Notes: generated from the letters alone by a model not told the origin. DNA of 5,787 bases from JAKFDK01 sp036676195 (GCA_036676195.1 JAKFDK010000108.1:1-5787); one strand, 5' to 3'. Positions 1-5,581 are shown, numbered from the stretch's first letter. A program made the numbers and translations.

Positions 1-1243
1 CTACAACGCCAGCGGGGATTCGGGCACTGGCAGTGCCGTTTATACACCGACCCTTCCCGACCAGACGGACACGGCAGCACCGGCCGGCGTGACGCTGCAG
101 GTCAACGCCGGTGCCTCCCAGACGGGCGGTTCCCGGGTTAAGGTGACGGTGGCGGCCACTGACGACAAGTCCGGCCTTTCAACTGTACAACTGTCCAACG
201 ACGGTTCGACCTGGACCACCGTCGCCACCCTGACCGGGTTAAGTGGCAGCACCACGGTGGATTGGGCGCTTGACAGTTCCGGCTTCGGTACGAAAACGGT
301 GTATGGCCGGGTGTCCGATGTTGCAGGTAACTGGTCGGCGGCCGTTTCGGCCAGGATTCTCTACATGCTGACCGACTCTTCCAGCCCGGTGGTGACGTTG
401 CTGATCAACGGCGGCGCCGTGTCCACCGACCGCGATACCGTGACTCTGGGCATTACGGCCACGGATGACCAGACGCCGCAGTCCATGTTGCGCATGCGGT
501 TCTCAAACGACGGGCGGGACTGGTCCGCCTGGGAGAACTACGCGCCGACCAGGACCTGGGGCCTCCGGCCCGCCGGCGGAACTCTGACCGAAGGTCGTAA
601 GGAGGTCTGGGTGGAGGTTCAGGACACGGCCGGCAACGCCGGCAGCGCGGTGGCGAACGTGTTCTACCGGGCCACCATTCTGCCCGGCACCAACTCGTCC
701 GTCTTCTGGAGCACCACCGGTAACCAGGGCAACTTCAGCACGGGCACCTCCACGATTCCGGTTCAGTTCACCCGGCTGACCCAAGTCACGGTGAACTGGA
801 ACGTGTCAGGTCTGGCGGGCGTCAGGACCGTCCGCTACGGCTTTGATCTGAACCGGATGAGCGGCTGGGAGACCTTGCAAGCATCCCGCAATTTGCTGCT
901 GGGTCCCGCGCAGGGAGTGCAAACGCTGTACGGCCAGCTCGACGACGGCCGGGTGCTTCAGGTCAACTTCGTGCTCGATACCGAAGCGCCGGAGGTGACG
1001 GCGGAGTGGAAGGGTGGGGCGACTGTCACAGGACCCGGCGGCTCCGCTGCAATTCTGGTGGCTGCCCAGGATAACGTGGCCAGGGCGGAGGACCTGCAGA
1101 TGAGCGTGAACGGTGGCGCCTGGGTGGCCTGGGTGCCCGACTACTCGATTACCCTCAGTGGAAGCGGGCCTGCCTCCGTGGTGGTTCGAGTGCGCGATCC
1201 GGCGGGTAACGTGACCACCCGCGTGCTGCAAATCCATGTGTAG
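1..1243 (+). CDS. Secreted Ig-like repeat protein, 3' part (5' end outside window)
   Basis: The frame is open from base 2, so the true start lies upstream; the ATG at 89 is internal and has no ribosome binding site. The visible part is about 413 residues. It begins with what looks like the tail of a fibronectin type III-like unit ('YNASGDSG') and a Pro/Thr/Asp linker. About four beta-sandwich units of 85-100 residues follow. Counting from Met at 89, units end at 'SDVAGN' (76-81), 'QDTAGN' (168-173) and 'RDPAGN' (369-374). The matching inner motif is 'LSNDGSTW' (35-42), 'FSNDGRDWSAW' (138-148) and 'MSVNGGAWVAW' (338-348). The third unit (about 196-297) is diverged and lacks a clean AGN. This pattern is common in very large secreted or S-layer-associated proteins of Bacillota, where it acts as a spacer or adhesion stalk. 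There is no LPXTG motif or C-terminal membrane segment, so any anchor must lie in the missing N-terminal part. The exact role is unknown. Confidence 0.9.
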   Translation, partial: YNASGDSGTGSAVYTPTLPDQTDTAAPAGVTLQVNAGASQTGGSRVKVTVAATDDKSGLSTVQLSNDGSTWTTVATLTGLSGSTTVDWALDSSGFGTKTVYGRVSDVAGNWSAAVSARILYMLTDSSSPVVTLLINGGAVSTDRDTVTLGITATDDQTPQSMLRMRFSNDGRDWSAWENYAPTRTWGLRPAGGTLTEGRKEVWVEVQDTAGNAGSAVANVFYRATILPGTNSSVFWSTTGNQGNFSTGTSTIPVQFTRLTQVTVNWNVSGLAGVRTVRYGFDLNRMSGWETLQASRNLLLGPAQGVQTLYGQLDDGRVLQVNFVLDTEAPEVTAEWKGGATVTGPGGSAAILVAAQDNVARAEDLQMSVNGGAWVAWVPDYSITLSGSGPASVVVRVRDPAGNVTTRVLQIHV

Positions 1244-1300
1244 CAGTGAGGGGGTCTGGGGAGGAAGCGTTTGGGCCAAAGCTGAGAAGGTTGGAGCGAA

Positions 1301-1361
1301 GTTGTGAATTTCGGGCGGGACACCATAAAGGGCATGGCCCGCATGCCCCGCCCGAAACAAC
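1301..1361. repeat. Strong nested inverted repeat downstream of the Ig-repeat gene
   Basis: TTTCGGGCGGG at 1309-1319 is the exact reverse complement of CCCGCCCGAAA at 1347-1357 (11 bp). GTTG (1301-1304) and CAAC (1358-1361) can extend the stem past a TGAA bulge. A second hairpin lies inside: GGGCATG (1330-1336), loop GCCCG, CATGCCC (1342-1348), which competes for the last two bases of the outer arm. The element starts 57 bases after the stop codon at 1241-1243. It could stop or protect the upstream transcript, but no T-run follows on either strand, so a normal rho-independent terminator is not supported. Confidence 0.6.
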
Positions 1362-1675
1362 TTGCCGTGGTCACGCAGGTGAAATCACGTTGAGCCGGGG
1401 TTTGAAGGTAACTGGACATCCTTGGAGTGCGTCGATGGTGCCATCTGAAAGGTGAAACCCCAGCCGTAGCCCCACCCGTCGTCAAGGTGTGAGGTAAGGT
1501 ATACCCTTGGACTGCTGACGACTGCTACTACTGAATCACGTTCTGCGCCTCCCGTGGGGGATTTCCGCTGTTTGTCTCGGGAAGCCCTGAACTGCTGATC
1601 AGGCCGTACCGAAACGCACCGGCTCACCCGAAGGAGCGACCAGTTAGCTCCAACCACCGTGCTATGTTAGCGCAG
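1362..1675. other. Gene-free stretch with several predicted hairpins
   Basis: I see no convincing gene on either strand. Several perfect or near-perfect stems are present: GGGGTTT 1397-1403 with AAACCCC 1455-1461; GTCGTCA 1478-1484 with TGACGAC 1516-1522; GGATTTCC 1559-1566 with GGGAAGCC 1579-1586 (one mismatch, one wobble); CCTGA 1586-1590 with TCAGG 1599-1603; GGAGC 1633-1637 with GCTCC 1647-1651. The density suggests a structured RNA or the remnant of one, but I cannot match it to a named family. The stretch sits between convergent genes (plus-strand stop at 1243, minus-strand stop at 1676). Confidence 0.35.
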
Positions 1676-2473
1676 TTATCTTCCGTAGGACCCATGAACC
1701 AGAAACGGACTACGGTCTAAAGTTACCTTGCGCAGTATTGTCTTACTTCCAGAATCTACTTCCCAACCAGAAACCCCATACGTCACCAGTTCACCGTCGC
1801 CGCGCTTCTGGTAATCTGGCGGTCCCTTGGGCCGAACATCAAGAATTATGTCCTCGTACCAAGCCTTGGCCACATCCTTGCCGACAGTCTCAACCGTTGT
1901 CTCACCGTTCGTTGTCTCGCGTCGATACTGTGCAACCCCTGCGGGAACACTGCTATCCTTCATTTCCACAAAGTAAAGCCGGACGGCAAAGCGAAAGCCG
2001 TCGCCGCAAAACTCTTTGAGATCAGAGGGGGGAGGGAAGAAGCAGAGATCGCGAAGGTCCAGCAATTCGAACCGAACGAGTACTTGGCCTTCCCTAGAAA
2101 GGGACAATGCCTGCTCGTTCACCAGGAAATTCATTAGGGCCGTGGCTGCCCCCAGTGCATTCAAATCTGAGGGTCTGCTGCGGTCAGCCCTCCCGGTCCC
2201 AACCCCAGGTGGAGGTGTGAACTCCCGCGGGTACGAGAAAATATGCACCTCGCCGCCGCCATCCTCATGAGGCGTCCAGTAGACTGGAACTCCAAGTGAT
2301 TCCGCAACAAAACGAATCGGGACCAGTGTCCTACCGTTGTCGATTCTAGCCGGTGGGTCAGTCTGCACCTCCCGACCATCAACGAACATGGTGACAGGAG
2401 TACTGGCTGCGACTGAAGTAGCAGCTGCACCAATTATCACAAGGAATGAGAAGACCAGAACTCTCCTAATCAT
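1676..2473 (-). CDS. Secreted protein with copper amine oxidase-like N-terminal domain
   Basis: A 265-residue exported protein. Residues 1-24 form a signal peptide: 'MIRR', a hydrophobic core, then 'ATSVAAS'. Residues 27-80 match the copper amine oxidase N-terminal-like domain family: 'VTMFVDG' (27-33) and 'NGRTLVPIRFVAESLG' (46-61) followed by 'VYW' (64-66). Despite the name, this family is typically a non-catalytic wall or surface module in Clostridia. Residues about 100-265 form a separate domain I do not recognise, with two cysteines (144 and 156) that could form a disulfide. No amidase or peptidase domain follows. I chose the ATG at 2473 because GGAGGAGGT lies 6 bases upstream (plus-strand 2480-2488). 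The GTG at 2476 is also in frame but too close to that site, and the in-frame ATG at 2527 runs through an inverted repeat and has no such signal. It lies 134 bp downstream of the other minus-strand gene, possibly in one transcript. Confidence 0.85.
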   Translation of the reverse strand: MIRRVLVFSFLVIIGAAATSVAASTPVTMFVDGREVQTDPPARIDNGRTLVPIRFVAESLGVPVYWTPHEDGGGEVHIFSYPREFTPPPGVGTGRADRSRPSDLNALGAATALMNFLVNEQALSLSREGQVLVRFELLDLRDLCFFPPPSDLKEFCGDGFRFAVRLYFVEMKDSSVPAGVAQYRRETTNGETTVETVGKDVAKAWYEDIILDVRPKGPPDYQKRGDGELVTYGVSGWEVDSGSKTILRKVTLDRSPFLVHGSYGR

Positions 2474-2479
2474 CACGGC

Positions 2480-2488
2480 ACCTCCTCC
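2480..2488 (-). promoter_or_regulatory. Ribosome binding site deciding the 2473 start
   Basis: On the minus strand this reads GGAGGAGGT, a near-ideal Shine-Dalgarno sequence, six bases before the ATG at 2473-2471. It argues against the longer in-frame start at 2527. Confidence 0.85.
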
Positions 2489-2518
2489 ATCAGTCATTCG
2501 AGGTGCATGTGGGAGCAA

Positions 2519-2564
2519 CAGCCCCACAAGGTTTCTGGGTGACTTATTCCACCTTGTGGGGCTG
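2519..2564. repeat. 14-bp perfect inverted repeat between the two minus-strand genes
   Basis: CAGCCCCACAAGGT (2519-2532) is the exact reverse complement of ACCTTGTGGGGCTG (2551-2564), with an 18-base spacer. On the minus strand it starts 43 bases after the stop of the upstream gene and ends 45 bases before the start codon of the next. After the stem the minus strand reads TTGCTCCC, so the T-run is too weak for a confident terminator. It may be a partial terminator or attenuator that lowers expression of the downstream gene, or a palindromic operator. Sequence alone does not separate these. Confidence 0.65.
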
Positions 2565-2607
2565 GCACCCTTTCAAGACACGTTGCTCTTGAACTGGAAA
2601 CTCGGCC

Positions 2608-3132
2608 CTAGCGAAGATCAATGTCTACGTAATCCTCATACCACTGCTGCGTCTGTACGACATCGACCTTCGGAGTAGGCTCGGCTGGATACTGATGCTT
2701 GCAGTAGGTCCGATTGTTGTCAAGAAGCCCATAACCTGAATCGCTGTATACGTAGGTAGAGTACCAATGGGCGTCAAAGAAGTATGATCCACTTTGGAAG
2801 TTCTGAGTGTGCTGTCCAATGCTTGTCTCCTTGAACTGCCGCAGGTTCGCGCCGTTGCTGCGCCGAATTCCCTTGGACGACGCAATGTTATCACTCAGTG
2901 AGCCAATGGAGGTCCAGGTATCCGGATCAATTGCCGAAATCGTGATCGAGTTTTCTCCGACTTCAGAGATCAAGTAGACAGTCTTCCCCGGTGGAACAGA
3001 GATTGAAAACGAACCTTCTTTCCAGGAGTATTGGCTGGTTCCTCCCATGATGAACATCTTCCAGTTACTATTATTGCAGCCCTTGAAGATCCCTGCGTCG
3101 ACTGCGCCACTTGCTTTGGCACCGAAGAACAT
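2608..3132 (-). CDS. Tyr/Ser/Asn-rich probable secreted beta protein, likely 5'-incomplete
   Basis: Counted from the first ATG (3132) this is 174 residues, but coding character continues upstream: in-frame residues such as 'YWEVDSNLNYFKSSGYAQ' look like real protein. No ATG, GTG or TTG occurs in frame between 3132 and the stop at 3430-3432, and no Shine-Dalgarno sequence precedes 3132. The true start is therefore missing or displaced by a frameshift or rearrangement, and no signal peptide is visible. Within the 174 residues, 'VDAGIFKG' (11-18), 'NSNWKMFIMGG' (21-31) and 'SFSISVPPGKTVYLIS' (41-56) suggest a beta-sandwich surface or carbohydrate-binding type fold. This is an inference; I do not recognise the family. 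The C-terminus has a Pro linker and ends 'WYEDYVDIDLR', resembling 'WYEDIILDVR' in the neighbouring gene at 1676-2473. Base composition is lower in GC than the flanking plus-strand genes. Confidence 0.6.
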   Translation of the reverse strand: MFFGAKASGAVDAGIFKGCNNSNWKMFIMGGTSQYSWKEGSFSISVPPGKTVYLISEVGENSITISAIDPDTWTSIGSLSDNIASSKGIRRSNGANLRQFKETSIGQHTQNFQSGSYFFDAHWYSTYVYSDSGYGLLDNNRTYCKHQYPAEPTPKVDVVQTQQWYEDYVDIDLR

Positions 3133-3429
3133 GTACTCGGCGTCGTTGGAGCTGCTCAGATAGTGTGTTGACGGTGTCTGGGCGTACCCACTGGACTTGA
3201 AATAGTTGAGGTTGGAGTCAACTTCCCAGTACGGCCCAGTATTTGGGTACTCTGCGCATTCAACTACAGAAGTGGTGGAAAAGGAAGTAGTCGAGAGGGA
3301 CGGAACGTCGTCCTGTTCGCTTGTCCCGTCTCCCGGGAGTCCCGACCGAAAGCATGGTAGAGCCCTACCCGGCCACCGCGGCGCCGGGCCTCGAGAGAGT
3401 ACTGGCCTTAGGTTGTAGGCGCATGGGAC
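3133..3429 (-). other. Open frame upstream of the 3132 ATG without any usual start codon
   Basis: The minus frame stays open for 99 codons from 3429 to 3133 and contains no ATG, GTG or TTG. Bases 3133 to about 3290 look coding, including a Ser/Thr run 'STTSFSTTS' and 'VECAEYPNTG'. Beyond about 3290 the DNA becomes GC-rich (42 of 60 bases are G or C in 3361-3420) and the translation becomes Pro/Arg/Gly-rich, as expected of a chance open frame. The original 5' end of the gene, with its signal peptide, therefore appears to have been replaced or lost near 3290. Confidence 0.45.
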
Positions 3430-3541
3430 TCATGGTAGGGTTTCTCTTGGCCCCGGTCGCGTCTTCCAAAATGAGCGAACAAGGTTCGTCTTATCTGGCC
3501 CAAGCCCGGTCACATGGCCTTAGCCGCAACACCTGGGGGTG
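3291..3541 (+). other. GC-rich hairpin-rich leader, candidate structured RNA
   Basis: This stretch has no convincing plus-strand gene. It holds several short stems: the palindrome CTCCCGGGAG (3330-3339); GGTAG 3356-3360 with CTACC 3365-3369 around a four-base loop; CCCGGC 3368-3373 with GCCGGG 3383-3388; CGAAC 3476-3480 with GTTCG 3484-3488; CACC 3530-3533 with GGTG 3538-3541. It runs directly into the terminator at 3542-3568, which precedes the ribosome binding site of the propeller gene. The layout fits an attenuated or riboswitch-like 5' leader, or a small stand-alone RNA. I could not match it to a known riboswitch consensus, and I see no convincing promoter. Confidence 0.35.
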
Positions 3542-3568
3542 AAAGGCACCCACGGCGGGGTGCCTTTT
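3542..3568 (+). terminator. Rho-independent terminator just before the propeller gene
   Basis: AAAGGCACCC (3542-3551), loop ACGGCG, GGGTGCCTTT (3558-3567) forms a perfect 10-bp stem ending in TTTT (3565-3568). It faces the plus strand and ends only 12 bases before the Shine-Dalgarno sequence of the next gene. An alternative stem, GGGTG (3537-3541) with CACCC (3547-3551), would occupy the terminator's left arm, so an on/off choice is possible. It could equally end a small RNA made from 3291-3541. Confidence 0.8.
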
Positions 3569-3580
3569 CGCGCTATCACA

Positions 3581-3586
3581 AGGGGG
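3581..3586 (+). promoter_or_regulatory. Ribosome binding site deciding the GTG 3594 start
   Basis: AGGGGG lies seven bases before GTG at 3594. The alternative in-frame TTG at 3588 almost touches this site, so GTG 3594 is preferred. Confidence 0.65.
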
Positions 3587-3593
3587 TTTGGCG

Positions 3594-4415
3594 GTGGAAG
3601 CGGCGCCGGTCCCTAGGGGAATAGCAAGAGGCCGCCAACGCCAGGTGGCCCTTCAACGCCGTCGTTGCCGGGGGGCCATCAGCCTGGCCATCGGTGCCCT
3701 CATTACCGGTATGTCCGTCTTAGCTTCAGCGGCAGAACCTGCGGGATTGCTTGGGCTGCTGTGGGTGGCAGAGGACTTCCTGGACACCAGTCGGGTCAAT
3801 ACCGCCCTCACCACCGCTGAGGTGGACACCGCACCGCCAGGCAGCGTGCGGCTGCCGAAGGTGGCCAGTTCCTGGAGCGAAGTCCCATCGCCGCTGGTGG
3901 CTTTGCGGCCGGGGCGAACGCAACTGGTGCTGGCGTTTGCACGCGCCGGCGCAACGCAGGCGACAGAACTGGCCGGATACGCGAGCGACGGCCGCAGGCT
4001 GGTTCGCCATGCCCCCTGGGATAAGTCATCCGTGGGTAACGTTCGTGCTCTGGCCTGGACCGGGGACGGGGACTACCTCGCCGTGGCCACCGACACGGGC
4101 CTTCAGGTGTACGGCACAGACCCGAACGGCGCGCTCAGGCAACTGACGAACGTGGGAATGACGGGCGGCCGTGCCGTAGCGGGAGCTCCCGGGCGGGACC
4201 TCTGGGTCCTCACCGGGTCAGAAGTGCGCACCTTAAATGGAACATGCGGCAGTATCAGGAGGAGCCGTCCCGCCGCATCACCGGGCTCTCCTACCCCCGG
4301 GGAATCAGCAGCAACCCACGTAACGGCGTACTTCTGGTGCTCGACGGGGAGCGGGTGCGGTACTACAGGACCGCTCCCGACGGCTCGCTCCGCGAGGAAA
4401 CGGCGCACGGCCTGA
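3594..4415 (+). CDS. Exported beta-propeller-like protein, N-terminal part before frameshift
   Basis: This is the first half of what should be one gene, 3594-5077. From GTG 3594, residues 1-27 are very basic. Residues about 28-46 are hydrophobic and end in 'ASAAEPA', consistent with a signal peptide or membrane anchor. The following part has propeller-type repeat features: 'VRALAWTGDGDYLAVATDTG' is a typical WD40-like blade, and 'GRDLWVLTGSEVRTL' a second. True coding in this frame ends at about 4235. Beyond it the frame gives 'NGTCGSIRRSRPAASPG' and unrelated sequence up to a stop at 4413-4415, while the propeller pattern resumes in the frame one base back. If the frameshift is real, the product is a truncated protein of 273 residues. 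The ligand or partner is unknown. The downstream TadE-like gene suggests a surface or pilus-associated role (inference). Confidence 0.75.
   Translation: MEAAPVPRGIARGRQRQVALQRRRCRGAISLAIGALITGMSVLASAAEPAGLLGLLWVAEDFLDTSRVNTALTTAEVDTAPPGSVRLPKVASSWSEVPSPLVALRPGRTQLVLAFARAGATQATELAGYASDGRRLVRHAPWDKSSVGNVRALAWTGDGDYLAVATDTGLQVYGTDPNGALRQLTNVGMTGGRAVAGAPGRDLWVLTGSEVRTLNGTCGSIRRSRPAASPGSPTPGESAATHVTAYFWCSTGSGCGTTGPLPTARSARKRRTA
4230..4243 (+). other. Apparent -1 frameshift junction in the propeller gene
   Basis: Before the junction the frame reads 'GSEVRTL' (codons ending TTA at 4233-4235). After it, the frame one base back reads 'KWNMRQYQEEPS'. One extra A in the AAA run at 4235-4237 would give TTA AAA TGG and restore a continuous protein. 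The ATG at 4244 has no Shine-Dalgarno sequence, so the second half is not separately started in any obvious way. Confidence 0.7.
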
Positions 4416-5077
4416 CCGTGGCCGGGGCTCAGTCCGTGGCTGCGACAAAGCAAGGGGGCTACCGGGTTCTGGTGGCCGACCCGCAGGGACAGGCCACGAA
4501 GACGGTCCACGTGCAAGTCAGCGGAGCCGGGGCGCGGATGGTACCGGCCCATGATGATCCGCTGCCTGAGCCGGCCTGGGCGATTGCCCCGTCCCCCTGG
4601 GGAGATATGGACTACGTGAGTCTCTCCGCATGGGGCATCCGATACCAGGCCGGAACGGGCCGGGGAGCCTGGCGGTCAGAGGGAGCCCGGTCGGCAGCGG
4701 GGGACTGGTGGCAGGAGATGGTGCGCCGCCGGGTGGCCTACGAGCCTGACGCCGTGCTGGTTTCGCGAGTCGTCCCCACCCAGATTCCCATCGGCCGGAT
4801 CCGCCTCACGGCGGTCGCTCAGGTTCCGGACGGCACAGCGGTGGAGTATGACGTATCCACGGACGGAGGAACAACCTGGACGACCGTTCCCCCCGACGCC
4901 AATGCGGAAGTCCCGCCGGGGTTCGATTTTGCGTACCGGATATGCCTGCACACCGACCACCCGCTCGACCTCCTGAAGACCCCAACGATGGATCGTGTGG
5001 AAGTGCGGCAGGTGGTGGCCACGAATGGCCCGGCCGCGGCGCTCAATCTGCGGGTTCGTGCCCGACTTACGAGGTGA
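4244..5077 (+). CDS. Exported beta-propeller-like protein, C-terminal part after frameshift
   Basis: This is the second half of the 3594-5077 gene, given from the first ATG after the junction (277 residues to the stop at 5075-5077). It continues the propeller: 'NGVLLVLDGERVRYYRTAPDG' is a blade-like repeat, followed by 'GYRVLVADPQGQATKT'. Residues about 116-155 contain a further blade, 'WGDMDYVSLSAWGIRY'. The last 100 residues form a distinct beta domain with 'YDVSTDGGTTWTTVPPD' and 'FDFAYRICLHTDHPLDLLKTP', a pattern seen in surface or phage-tail-type proteins where it reads as 'simulated data with stochastic strands' of a jelly-roll-like fold; this assignment is loose. Its stop overlaps the Shine-Dalgarno sequence of the TadE-like gene, so the two are probably translationally coupled. 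A ribosome stopping early at 4413 would weaken that coupling. Confidence 0.7.
   Translation: MRQYQEEPSRRITGLSYPRGISSNPRNGVLLVLDGERVRYYRTAPDGSLREETAHGLTVAGAQSVAATKQGGYRVLVADPQGQATKTVHVQVSGAGARMVPAHDDPLPEPAWAIAPSPWGDMDYVSLSAWGIRYQAGTGRGAWRSEGARSAAGDWWQEMVRRRVAYEPDAVLVSRVVPTQIPIGRIRLTAVAQVPDGTAVEYDVSTDGGTTWTTVPPDANAEVPPGFDFAYRICLHTDHPLDLLKTPTMDRVEVRQVVATNGPAAALNLRVRARLTR
5071..5077 (+). promoter_or_regulatory. Ribosome binding site overlapping the previous stop codon
   Basis: GAGGTGA lies six bases before TTG at 5084, and its last three bases are the stop codon of the propeller gene. It supports the unusual TTG start and translational coupling. Confidence 0.75.
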
Positions 5078-5083
5078 CAGCGA

Positions 5084-5581
5084 TTGGCCGACCGAAGCCG
5101 TCTCCAAGTCCCAAATCCCCAATATCCCCTGACTTCCGAACGGGGAAGTGCCGCCGCCGGGATGGCTGTGGTGCTCCCCGTGCTCCTTTTGCTGCTGGTT
5201 CTCGCCGCCGACGTGGTTCGCTGGCAGCAGATCAGCCTGGCCGTGCAGACGGCCACGGATGCCGCGGCACTGGCGGGGGCGCAGGAGGTATGGGTGCACC
5301 GGGAGATTGACGCCGGCGGCGGGGTCTGGAGCCAGACCCTCTACCTGAACGAGGACAGTGCCCGGCAACAGGCACAGGATGTGCTGCTCAGGAATCTGCG
5401 GCGAATCGAAGCCAGGATTGGGAGTGTCACCATCGTCCGCACAGCCGCACACATCGACGCCCCGAACATGACGGTCAGGGTGGAGGCGTCCGTGACCCCC
5501 GGTGCTTTCCTGGCCGGGCGGTTTGGACTGGTCCCGCCTCAGATCAGCAGGGTGGCTGAAGCCCGCCCGGTACTGCCGTGA
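5084..5581 (+). CDS. TadE/TadG-like pilus assembly protein
   Basis: A 165-residue protein with one N-terminal membrane segment. Residues 19-66 follow the TadE/TadG family layout: 'ERGSAAAGMAVVLP', a Leu/Val-rich membrane stretch (about 27-43), then 'QTATDAAALAGAQ' (55-67), which matches the family's conserved Ala/Asp-rich stretch after the membrane. The rest is a soluble outer domain: a likely helix 'NEDSARQQAQDVLLRNL' and a beta-rich end. In Tad/Flp pilus systems such proteins are minor pilins or assembly factors processed like type IV prepilins. The usual glutamate five residues after the conserved glycine is Gly26 here, so standard prepilin-type processing is uncertain. The start is TTG, backed by GAGGTGA six bases before it; the next in-frame ATG (5162) would cut into the membrane segment. 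It is separated from the propeller gene by 6 bp. Whether it is closer to TadE or TadG cannot be settled by eye. Confidence 0.8.
   Translation: MADRSRLQVPNPQYPLTSERGSAAAGMAVVLPVLLLLLVLAADVVRWQQISLAVQTATDAAALAGAQEVWVHREIDAGGGVWSQTLYLNEDSARQQAQDVLLRNLRRIEARIGSVTIVRTAAHIDAPNMTVRVEASVTPGAFLAGRFGLVPPQISRVAEARPVLP

Noticed and set aside
1435..1500. Possible cobalamin riboswitch: 'GGTGCC' followed by 'GAAAGGTGAAA' and a CC-rich run.
   Set aside because: The required downstream box (AGCCAGGAGACCTGCC-like) is absent and no plus-strand gene follows.
1383..1542. Direct repeat AATCACGTT at 1383-1391 and 1534-1542.
   Set aside because: Nine bases twice in 160 bp, with no further similarity around them, is not enough to call an insertion target duplication or array.
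2474..2527. Longer N-terminus for the copper amine oxidase-like protein, starting at ATG 2527.
   Set aside because: It would add residues before a clean signal peptide, overlap an inverted repeat, and ignore the strong ribosome binding site before 2473.
1738..2678. Plus-strand open frames of 84-113 codons opposite the copper amine oxidase-like gene.
   Set aside because: They lie opposite a well-supported gene, have low-complexity Arg/Ser/Pro-rich translations and no ribosome binding sites.
3476..3488. A tRNA-like T-arm, CGAAC-AAG-GTTCG.
   Set aside because: The loop is three bases, not seven, and no acceptor, D or anticodon arms can be built around it.
1427..3541. A group II intron spanning the central region, from GTGCG at 1427.
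   Set aside because: No domain V hairpin, no reverse transcriptase gene, and the genes inside run on the opposite strand with unrelated functions.
4230..4264. Programmed -1 frameshifting in the propeller gene, with AGGAGGAG at 4257-4264 as stimulator.
   Set aside because: The slip site is not canonical, and the Shine-Dalgarno-like sequence lies downstream, whereas stimulators of this kind act from upstream.
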